Positions 58,901-64,000 of a DNA stretch of 64,000 nt are shown piece after piece; the stretch's first letter is position 1; each line of letters begins with the position of its first letter. The position numbers and the translations under genes are program-made. This DNA is from Stentor roeselii (taxonomy: Eukaryota > Ciliophora > Heterotrichea > Heterotrichida > Stentoridae), in the NCBI GenBank assembly GCA_006503475.1, contig RSEH01000148.1, positions 56,037 to 120,036 on the forward strand, read 5' to 3'. Below the pieces are notes generated by a model that made no database searches, was not told the DNA's origin, and saw only the letters and a program-made list of their open reading frames with translations.

Positions 58901-61369
58901 CACTATAATTTCTTCTATTATTGTTAAATCTTCAAGAATGATATTTGCATCATTGCATAAATGATCATTCAAAAACCTAATCAAGCAATATTTATCAAAC
59001 AATTTATGGGAATTTTTTATGTTTATATTGAATATATCTATGAACTCATTTATACTTTTATTTTTCACTGCTAGTTTTTCTAAACGTTTTGATAGAGCAT
59101 TTCTTATCAATGATTTGTTATCAGTAATTTCATAATATTTTAGTGATATTGATGTAATTTTCACAAGATTTTTACTTATTTTAATAATCATAATTAGAAG
59201 AGTTTTACTTTCTTTCCCTGATAGATTTAAAATTATTTCTGTAATTAAGTCGAAATCACTATCTGAAATAAACAATTTTTTTTTTTTTAATTCTTCAATT
59301 AAATATTGAATCAATAACTTAAGAGTAGAAGTATCTTCAATTGATTTGAAGATTTTTAGTATGCTTTCATTAACTCTGTATTCTAACATGATAATTTTTG
59401 CCATTCCAATTAAGAATTGTTTATATAAGCACAGCTCTTTTAATTTAATAATTATATTTTGTTCATATCCCAAAAAGAAACCAATCATTTTAAGACCTTG
59501 ATGAAATTGTTCAGCAAACGGAAAAATGTCACTAAAAGATATTAATATAATTATAGTGCAAAAAGAATCGATTGTAAATTCAGGGTAAGTATCTAAAATT
59601 TTCTCAATTGTAATAATAATTTCATCATTATTTTCTAAGTTGCTTCGATCATTTAATACAATCTTAAAATTCTTGACAAGAAAATAAAGATTGTTAATAT
59701 AACCATAATCTAATAATTCTTTGGAGAACATATTCAACTGCTTATAAATTGTTAATTGTTCATTCAGTGATTTGTACATTATTTTTTTAAAGCTAATATT
59801 GAACAAAAACATGCATATATCGTTTCCTGAATTTATAAGTTTATTATATTTATCAGTTATATTTTCCATTTTTAATTTTGTATCTATATGTATGGTAAAT
59901 TCTAAGTTTCTCTTTAAATTGCACCAGCATAATACTTGTGTTATATTTCCTGAAGAAATATTTTTCTGATTTAATTTATCAACAATTACCTTACTGTGAA
60001 TATTCTTTATATATATTTTCTCCAATGAAAAATCTTGACTAATGCTAATGATAAAATATATAAGAGTTTCTTTTATATTCAAGGCAACATTTCTTGGTAT
60101 CATATTATTTTCACTAATCGTTATTGAACTACATGAAGGAGAATCCTTAAGATAAACATTTTTGGAATAATTATTACAATAATTCAAAAGCGATTTTAAA
60201 TATACTTCAATTTTATGACTTTGCCACAAGCCAAAAACTCCAAGACATGGAATAAGGTCACTAGTTATATTATTTCTGTCATAGTAGTAGATAACCATTA
60301 GTGGATCTAGTTCTGGGAGTGGAATTATCTTCGAATAAATAAAATATTGTTCTTGATTACTTTCTGAATCTAAAATATAATCAAGTTTAATTTCTTTGGA
60401 AAGATTTCCACGAGCACATTTAATCAAGTAATCAAGATAAAGTGAAAAATCATATTTTATTTGTTCTAAATCCTTATAAAAGTGATTGAAGAAATCTATT
60501 CTCCATATTAGATTTGAATTTTGAAAAGAATCGATTGAATATAAATTTTCAAGATTTATACCAGTATAATAATAAGGCTGATTTTCTATAATTTCTTTTA
60601 GCTCATCTAATTCCTTTTTCAATATTGGATTGTCTATTTGATATCTATCATCTATTATATTATGTTTTTGTAATTTTTCACCATAAATTTCTGATTGTAT
60701 ATATCCTTTAGGTGTTTCTTTAATCATTCGACTAATAGATACGCTATCGAAAGAGAAAAAGTTCTTGATAAACACAAAAGAATTGAAAATTTCATCAAAT
60801 GATTTTTTTTCACAATTTTCTTCTTGAAAATAGATTAATATCTTTAGTCCTTTTTCTGGATATAATTCATAAACTATCATACCATAAATATCATAATTAT
60901 TTTCAATGATAGGTCTTATTTTTATAAAATTTTTTGCTTCTTCTGTAATTGTGAATCGTCCCATCATAAAATCTTGAATTATAAACATGATATGTTCTAA
61001 ATTAGGAATTTCTTCAATTATTTTGTAGGCTGATTTCATTAAATATACCTTCCATGTTGGATAAACCTCCCTAAAGATATCAGGTTGCAGCAAATGGTTT
61101 GACTCCAGTATAGACTTATCAACTAAAAGTTCCGCACCGACTAGAATCATTGCCTTTTGATCGAAGTAATACCTACCATTAAGTCTCACTTGAGAAATAT
61201 TGCTTTTAATCTTTTCTAATTCCTCAGTTCTTTTTTCTTCAAGAGATTCTGTTGCCAAATTTTCTAATTTTTCGTTCTTTATTTCTTCCTGGAATTCTTC
61301 AACTACATTTGGTAAACGCCGGATTCTTATCATGAAAGAGTCTCCTACATACCAATCTTGTCCAGACAT
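46958..61369 (-). CDS. RNF213/mysterin-like giant AAA+ protein with modified RZ finger
   Basis: 4803 aa (human RNF213 about 5200). RNF213 has a dynein-like AAA+ ring and ubiquitin-ligase activity through an RZ finger. Seen: long helical N-terminal arm; a P-loop-like SSGLGKS (Lys1797); GETGCGKT (2205-2212) with Walker B LFFDEF; GKPGCSKT (2535-2542) with Walker B VILFDEIG. These pair with the two active AAA modules of RNF213. The family motif DPPFLNRFEKHYI occurs twice in a 33-residue tandem duplication. A C-terminal zinc finger has C4063-x3-C4067-x17-C4085-x2-C4088, the RZ spacing, but Phe instead of the catalytic Cys. No RING cluster is visible. Asp-rich DDDKYDDDDKYDDDKYD comes from a simple repeat. 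Base composition is more AT-rich than the left genes. Confidence 0.88.
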   Translation of the reverse strand: MSGQDWYVGDSFMIRIRRLPNVVEEFQEEIKNEKLENLATESLEEKRTEELEKIKSNISQVRLNGRYYFDQKAMILVGAELLVDKSILESNHLLQPDIFREVYPTWKVYLMKSAYKIIEEIPNLEHIMFIIQDFMMGRFTITEEAKNFIKIRPIIENNYDIYGMIVYELYPEKGLKILIYFQEENCEKKSFDEIFNSFVFIKNFFSFDSVSISRMIKETPKGYIQSEIYGEKLQKHNIIDDRYQIDNPILKKELDELKEIIENQPYYYTGINLENLYSIDSFQNSNLIWRIDFFNHFYKDLEQIKYDFSLYLDYLIKCARGNLSKEIKLDYILDSESNQEQYFIYSKIIPLPELDPLMVIYYYDRNNITSDLIPCLGVFGLWQSHKIEVYLKSLLNYCNNYSKNVYLKDSPSCSSITISENNMIPRNVALNIKETLIYFIISISQDFSLEKIYIKNIHSKVIVDKLNQKNISSGNITQVLCWCNLKRNLEFTIHIDTKLKMENITDKYNKLINSGNDICMFLFNISFKKIMYKSLNEQLTIYKQLNMFSKELLDYGYINNLYFLVKNFKIVLNDRSNLENNDEIIITIEKILDTYPEFTIDSFCTIIILISFSDIFPFAEQFHQGLKMIGFFLGYEQNIIIKLKELCLYKQFLIGMAKIIMLEYRVNESILKIFKSIEDTSTLKLLIQYLIEELKKKKLFISDSDFDLITEIILNLSGKESKTLLIMIIKISKNLVKITSISLKYYEITDNKSLIRNALSKRLEKLAVKNKSINEFIDIFNINIKNSHKLFDKYCLIRFLNDHLCNDANIILEDLTIIEEIIVKLSKDKFFEQIKINEIFLKILKLRSFKESLTIINLLNLDIEICFKSWVFHKCSIDIKQSKWDFSLYQKVLESTDNWLFEIDHEIAKKLSITIVNQIINSPLFLIELTQLIDNFKLSGMKKAFYKRFISFLPDPNEYSKDKKNLKLKVEEVYKNRNDSSENLLNQVYIYSKCRYSYSKVSIFLYLKGSRYEFKDVLEAVKSSNDMNNEIMFFFKNHIQLIQSNTLVLKEIFKIYRLNGKAEKSYYNIIKLMIEDENTFSEFLKTLDDLKNRFEKFYVNLKNLKVMLFKFNLFNSNKEYLIKGIQEFEKMHNSLWEYRFSDDLIPEIFNKPLNLYKNTELKSVAIIYFNYDDQTESISIKDKFKYLVKNFQVKSNQKEEEGNELKQIFRYLTDKKSIERESKSLKKYLPNYFQLHEINEILYNYRKSYAISNLTNSITFALKNLKLPLNFGELTSRFPNEKDLEFQGLIELESENFSKSRDLDDIEYLSLFFCSLESDKIFYFIDTIQDDEIYFWLECYQKTENTKLTIELISKFLKVWKFLSHIKEKCPDIQQLFSMILHLLRKDYATFIEDLIFCQEMVEVLKEYKKSIFDQEQVKIEKIKKIISHSVFKVIKLDDKFGIELNILKDKELIGPIDLEMLQVLKETAILNQSYQEKELECFNNFAECLNEYIDNVNILDQSLHKTELESRQEFEIINGNIEKLKKCKEKNSKLVENWKKFYESNLNKNYYMNYFNSFRIFIADDFIFLKSRESFNQIVPILAYMQKEIPKNNENEKKNIPASIGERLDIIKNELENLNSKNVSIRFPQIKIETKHKPNKKLILVETKEYHKGILSIYAIYSQFIPSANLIAFAYYSSSVEGMECFLNRCFLDNESRIHTLVYPENLPFEVQVKLENQIIQEFNYPRDVEKEFCLAIITKDISSKLVNGLRYTIPKERIERIYPFSFLSDNDIKEIIKAIPVNIVLVTSKSSGLGKSFFIKSECKEALDVCEVDLSGISKIDEIGLKFKEVSSEKYRNFHLQVSFVDDAELFDQLFFSLTIFGIYYTDDYIFLLGDSRMFIEIANSYQNKLLESFSFLKLLPNHKEIKEFILNDFRISSDIKYISKYIECYKNGTINNTDLNYNSLSGLPLTDQEIFNLLENNFTGSLKNNPNFHQLTNFIKILMSLIKNFESSPFSAECLRETMKEYRGTFLFDMVKNTRKNIIKSIIETTNEFTTRCIDNIYQSQYNEALNIEDKELQNHCIKWENSNHYNILFIESGDFMTIYRKAKDIPDDLKELIALQEFIIQGQTIPLYYSIDRIIELFQATRQNIPEYSCMPSSELLLKLFNFYIKYSSKNLKDNFEIDKRKQKLLNSNYVLTPDNFLKMNLIYLRGISGIPVIIMGETGCGKTALVRFFIEEILMETLYILYIHSGTTINIIKTKLKEANKKAKQDPNQRVWLFFDEFNTSELVGKIINIFCDRKFEKIKICNNLIFVGACNPYRIKQVPIYDENVGIPKKEQKEFKKILVHLVKPLPDKAIEFVWDFGILGCNDMKDYIEKILNRTEIEEKKLFVELIFNIHQYFKLESDISSVSLRDVNRFIQLNSWFRDYREKRKEFPLKNPNEDYKYKEELIKSSDISQISSSMLALLHSYYLRISSFNARDKLIEIIVKVLKDFKKEITSDHIKSLIELEQLDLILRMRVPEGISLNQSLKENIFAIVPCIMNKIPVFICGKPGCSKTLATQVVFSSFTQSEKNDNFLSTFPKITPFTFQGSDSCTSEEIQEIFEKAEESLKFDKHSFPVILFDEIGLAENSRNNPLKVLHRLLEAENCRVGFIAISNTRLDASKINRVLYLSRPNPNKDDLEVTATELFKSLKVEIPLDDITKLVALYLGIMNDHNISSYCSNFYGLRDFYNMIKYIGYTKKANNEIKFEEIVSKSLQKNFNGLKQTKNYVKNQYIEIFKISPKSFDVYDLIKENLNEKYSRYLMIICPKDISKLLHETFIKKCLPGLKLIIGSTFKEDASESKKKLSLLSDIIVSIQKGAQIILVNIESVYSSLYNLFNQNFSFTENSKKSCYISLNGKSNRKYLVHDDFKAIVLIEENEEVLKSIDPPFLNRFEKHYITLEEVLLSDFKENEEVLKSIDPPFLNRFEKHYITHEEVLLSYFKENAKKIKEWIEKIVNTNKKTNKISPVIVFPCYSEESINLIIKLNQEDTLQSCKNFLIENSSMDILFLKKMNSNNNDNHGKTVRKWQDLHNQTFSFFLTGLNDKSWKIITVTYDPTNIESVLRNESKNYQIEKCNSFSNEASFKKSINSFIKSKSKKLYILELNYSEEKQHLFFIVNLIDESFETNKSDLMQSLKSFIILIRMARNDRNRMPLSIYKDWKYKMFEDLCSKPCKIAEEIFQLKTFEDFKQNNHFKFEENIKEICEKTFDIFIYQSSQYSKDEILEYKNNIQKHIINDKQLIDAFQEKIFDSLNKLLSNMKIDWRASLFYSENIICSAVSIKDALKNYLFELLLIEFTKIIVFCEKMGALSQILNFDKYRKFKTIWIEIFKKSRMDQLMIQITPCSTELRFYGELLIPFIYEDLVKLQQKNGSIEEILENTKTNVFHQMINDLHQDNGLQKHLIHDYIKILFLENGQNNKNFKCIFQLIEEFLCKKDIGNRVETLFSLKEQIINFNKILNLYNELKHSMISFENKKLFDFLTELSKNILPSIEDIENIKNLKNYSRKISLLKSLLKDLLQDLEFYNKNTKSNFWGIRILGFYEELTKLDDRNILKFTLEQNDPTFRFLFNHEFCQKFLRKLDSDDIMTLRFKAYYLRVLLINEDAYFLRVIYENINFGNLYYYSKPILKKFAKKAKITVLINENFNSFSISNLQNTYLIDLAKLFGEYQLYNKFSVLLTSEITQIGMNEDDDKYDDDDKYDDDKYDEETLNRFIDIYMKLLCNLHQNVNYNERNIKLIIMTGWFQHYLKKFTKFIVSQSNDSGLEANEETFIKHFINILKKVENHSKPSIYNIELYLVRELISVNKGNLSKLSTMLKKIQYNWSRDLKDIQEISEFYIFPYPLRDVNFYEEISTKFLKIKDLDCNGINKMLETSNNYLFRINFGLVLINEVYRKYVFDENFCSYKEWYETNKKTILSNFGNIYEKLVYYLIFNFPEKTLLHLNSETKTDDYYKALAIAFSSLIAISFQQFRNPLSSLIFNNSQGPDSQIVSRINKYFIIGGKQSKIEDDLKYSLLNYELLKSTNYSSKNYLGGAFICKKPCKYLHIVNKFGGQKHISICPMCKSKLELTIANQNQIKDFQFIDDLNAKKYLKDQYEVEIQREEPGFTLYQHKPMKSAPRDLKFISTSYILDFSVHSIFYFCNISNVVEKNILSELYKTDIDNFKVIIEDSINFDYQELHHFQNEENLYFWIFASLFKLIESLNICKKEPTTNEIRKDFEKNFETRLNGKNFSSLIDSYKRNFFNKIDQTGFLKEIYNFDQFQENECPLKNLLQEEAISSWNDFSQSFKLLEFDCNMKIIQIYIENYDECISLVHFWPILKFARTMIKEFSFTISRKLAAQKKIEEVIKDKISEKDFEEFEKSWDLLPKKLIFHDEPLEKVSLTKSSPLSYFLVDDDNYSDGRYLAAALMTLSKIQNKIKATLFENDYENDFENETFVLLSDLTENDIIKIDSDELKEISSICAIRDIENNEQGNIVYDYHKFKSNMDYQIANSKTIKVDSMDIIQYQFEIFNTRSNYSGIISKIRRVIPQENLNESDITEFSNELSNLKNLHREKAILNELYSIMGKMLNSVYEKGLEGDIDLNLEILLSETKANHYLTKLSSQISLKKYISYFEKIEYDIYDDYRSLIKDNFRNSIDPQLDAEGLINKFYNDLSSIYKGPNSEGANYILKNKDRAFNESHKVLRRIACRLLTANIAEDTPINEYFKNENYWSFDFIELSSQISNMFPVQLLLKNFVSVEVIFKNKISKEKNEELKKPNENLQNKKPKVPTKKKYKN
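50170..50230. repeat. In-frame (ATC)n/ATATTT simple repeat
   Basis: Trinucleotide-type repeat within the RNF213-like gene encoding Asp runs interrupted by Lys-Tyr. Probably a loop of variable length. Confidence 0.9.
52462..52659. repeat. 99-bp in-frame tandem duplication in the RNF213-like gene
   Basis: Two head-to-tail copies (52462-52560 and 52561-52659) differ at only two positions that I can find. Each encodes 33 residues beginning ENEEVLKSIDPPFLNRFEKH. Confidence 0.93.
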
Positions 61370-63923
61370 TTTATAATATAACCATTTCTCTCAGGAAATT
61401 TTAAATTTTTAATCAATTTGACGAAAAACCCTTTATTCTAAATATCTGAAGGCTAATTAATAAATTTAATAGCTAATTTAGGTTATTTTAATTTTTGTCT
61501 ATCTATTCGGTATTGATTTTGTTGGTTGATTTCTTCAGGAAAAAAAGTTAGTTTTTTAAAATATAAAGAAATAGTTTAAATTTTAAAATCACGACAAAGA
61601 AAAAAATGGAATTGCTTATTCCTAGATTTTTTGTAAAGTAATCAAAAGATAGCAAAGCTAAGTTTTGAAGGAAAGTCTTACATCTTAAAGCATAACTAAT
61701 ATCAAATTCCTTTGTATATTTGAGTTCAATATAAATTAATATACTACTAATACTTTATTGACTAAAAAATACTGCTAATTTCATAATCAAAGTTTTTATG
61801 TTAAAACATATAATATTTACTAAAATTCATATATATAAACTGCCTTATTTACCAATTTATTAAGGCAGTAGTTAGGTCCAAAAGTCTATGTTTAGGGTAT
61901 TCTATTTAAGAAAAATGATATAAATTATAGATAGATTTGTCTTGTAATTACAATTAATCTAAGATATATCACTAAATATATTAAAATTAATAAGATTAAA
62001 TTAGTCCTTATATCAGTGCCATCCATCTTAATTCAAACTATTTATACTATATTTCGAAAATTGACCAATGATAATTTTTAAGAATATATATCATATTGAT
62101 TATCAATTGATATGATTTTCAATTTATTTTAAATGATAAAAAAAACAATATTTAATAGAAAATTCGCAGTAATAAATATACCTACAGTCTAAACCTACTA
62201 TAAGTGATACTAGAGTGGTATTCTAACCATTTACAGATAATATTTTTGTATACACTAATACAAAACTCTCATCTTATCAAAAGATGATATGAATCTGAAC
62301 TACTAGAGCTTTAAATTTGCTTGAATTGATAAACTCAAAGTAAATATCACAGATTTTAATGATAATTCCCTGCTCACATTTCGTATGGAAAAAATGATTT
62401 TTTGAGACTAATTTAGATGGAGGTTATTTAGAAATAGATAAAATAAGAATTCTAATTAAGTTTCCTCTTGAATTTTGCAGAAAATCCTGTATTGTCAATT
62501 AAAATTAGAAAATCTTTTATTTCTGTTCATTAAATTTGAATATACTATTATAATACATCCTATAGTTAATTTATTTAAATTACACTTTGTGGACTTAGAT
62601 AATGCTTGGTATAAAGTAAATAATTGCTATTAATTATGCTTTAATTATATTATTTTAGATGATTAATTTTTAACTAATTTTCACAAACAAGATCGAGGAA
62701 TTATTTTATTACAATGTGAATTTTAATGATTTTAAAATACTTCATCAGTTTAGATTATTAATCAACTCTTCAGCATCCAAATTTTTATAAACAAGATCAA
62801 CCCAAAAAAAATTGTACTTAATAGATAATCAAATAAAAATATTTGGATAATTCATCATATGAAATCTCATTTTTACGTATTTCACAAGCGATTTTATGGA
62901 TTCTTTGATATTTGAAAGGTATAAAAATTTCCTTTGGTCATATCAAGAGAAGCTGAACAGAAATCTTCGAATACAGATTAAAGATGAAAAAATTATGATA
63001 CTTTTGGTTTGGATTGAATTCTGATGGTTAAATCTTGTGAAAATGAATTACTTTTTAGCATTTATTATAAGTAAATGAAAGTCTTTGATTATTAGACTCA
63101 ACATAATATATAGTAAGAAAACTCAAAAACCTCAATATAACAATTGTATATAGTAGTTAATTTGATTTTGTTTTTTTTTTGTGTGTTGAATTCTAATAAC
63201 TTTAATTTTCAAGCTATTACATAAAAATAAGGCTATACGCCATGCCTAGCAGGACCTTTGTCACTGCTCTTCAGAATTTCACTTGACAATATTAATCAGT
63301 GGGAGGCCATAGAACAGCCTGACTATGATATTTGTATTAATACTTTATATGATATAGAAAATTTTAAAGCTATCTCCATTACTGAAAGTATACCAAAATT
63401 TAATAGTTTCAAGCCCTTTTTGAATGATAACGAAAGAGCAGTGGTTAAATGCCTGAGCATGCATAACTATATTACTAATTAAGATTTTTCTGCATAAAAA
63501 ATGAACATCATCAATTTCAATTATAATTAGCTGAGCATTATTTGATAGTTCCAAATTCTTTTTTGATGATACCATCTCACTGATAATCCTAAACAGCGAA
63601 AGTTAATCTAATATAGCTTAATGTGCTATAATCTATTGATATTCATTTGCTATATAAAATTTAAATAGAAAAAATACACCTCAACTTTTTCCATAGTTAT
63701 CGATATGACAATCCTATATAACTCAGGAAAACTTAAATTGAATTCGCTTAGACTAAAATAAATTTTATTTACTTTTTAAATACTTTAAATTACTCATTTG
63801 TATTATTAGAAACAGTTTTTATTTATTGCCATAAATTTAATATAATTTCTAAGTGATTAATACGAGAAATAATGATATATTAAATTCAGATCTTTTCAAA
63901 GCTCCTAAAAGATTATAAAATTA
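61370..63923. other. Subtelomeric AT-rich region
   Basis: About 2.55 kb between the last gene and the telomere. No supported gene. It contains a 9-bp perfect inverted repeat (61839-61847 / 61861-61869) and a coding-like patch around 63231-63482 that is open without an ATG (SLLFRISLDNINQWEAIEQP...). No tRNA or satellite found. Confidence 0.6.
61839..61869. repeat. Short inverted repeat (hairpin)
   Basis: ACTGCCTTA / TAAGGCAGT, 9-bp perfect stem with a 13-nt loop, in the AT-rich subtelomere. Its GC-containing stem stands out from the surroundings. Role unknown. Confidence 0.6.
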
Positions 63924-64000
63924 TTAGGGTGTTAGGGTGTTAGGGTGTTAGGGTGTTAGGGTGTTAGGGTGTTAGGGTGTTAGGGTGTTAGGGTGTTAGG
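63924..64000 (+). repeat. Telomere, (TTAGGGTG)n
   Basis: About 9.6 perfect 8-nt units to the end of the window, G-rich strand running 5'->3' outward as expected for a right chromosome end. Equivalent to CCCTAACA, the heterotrich (Blepharisma) telomere unit as I recall it. There is no telomere at the left end of the window. Confidence 0.97.

Noticed and set aside
63345-63575. 76-codon minus-strand frame near the telomere
   Set aside because: It overlaps the slightly better plus-strand frame, and neither has homology I can recognise.

Overview
The window is the right-hand end of a macronuclear chromosome from a heterotrich ciliate, most likely Stentor. Four observations support this. (1) The last 77 bases are an 8-nt telomere repeat (TTAGGGTG, i.e. 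CCCTAACA on the other strand). (2) Seven introns of exactly 15 nt (GTA...TAG/CAG) can be placed, six with an A at position 10. (3) TGA ends at least two genes and never interrupts the long frames (1,107 to 4,803 codons), so the code is standard; this argues against Blepharisma, which reads TGA as Trp. (4) Genes are tightly packed on both strands with very short spacers. The species call is inference.

Left part (0-34 kb): mostly conserved eukaryotic housekeeping and signalling genes, often 10-150 bp apart. They are a membrane-anchored RBR ubiquitin ligase, a CorA-type Mg2+ channel, an RRP15-like ribosome assembly factor, a coiled-coil protein, a Rab-like GTPase with an altered switch II, RICTOR (TORC2), a WD40-propeller/TRP-like channel fusion, ribosomal protein eS10, a Nup188-like nucleoporin, PTEN, an AGC kinase back to back with PTEN, a CDP-alcohol phosphotransferase with three 15-nt introns and a 10-nt exon, a TBC RabGAP, a SABATH methyltransferase and a PKA-like kinase. 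Several orphan, low-complexity or coiled-coil proteins lie between them. RICTOR, PTEN and two AGC kinases within about 25 kb belong to one signalling theme (PIP3/TORC2/AGC), although nothing shows that they are co-regulated.

Middle part (34-47 kb): two large cysteine-rich membrane proteins on the minus strand. One has a LamG-like domain, furin-like repeats and a multi-pass membrane region. The other has about 26 regular 30-residue six-cysteine repeats, a REJ-like region, a GPS autoproteolysis motif and a multi-pass C terminus, which resembles polycystin-1.

Right part (47-61.4 kb): one 4,803-residue RNF213/mysterin-like AAA+ protein. Its RZ-type zinc finger keeps the metal ligands but has Phe where the catalytic Cys belongs, no RING is visible, and a 33-residue segment of the AAA region is freshly duplicated in tandem. 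From 61.4 kb to the telomere there is about 2.5 kb of AT-rich, essentially gene-free subtelomere.

A recurring window-wide signal is TATAAATG or TATAAATCATG at the start codon of at least seven genes. Three head-to-head gene pairs have only 12, 13 and 21 bp between start codons (the 21-bp pair includes one doubtful small ORF). Promoter and initiation context therefore appear to be compressed onto the ATG itself.
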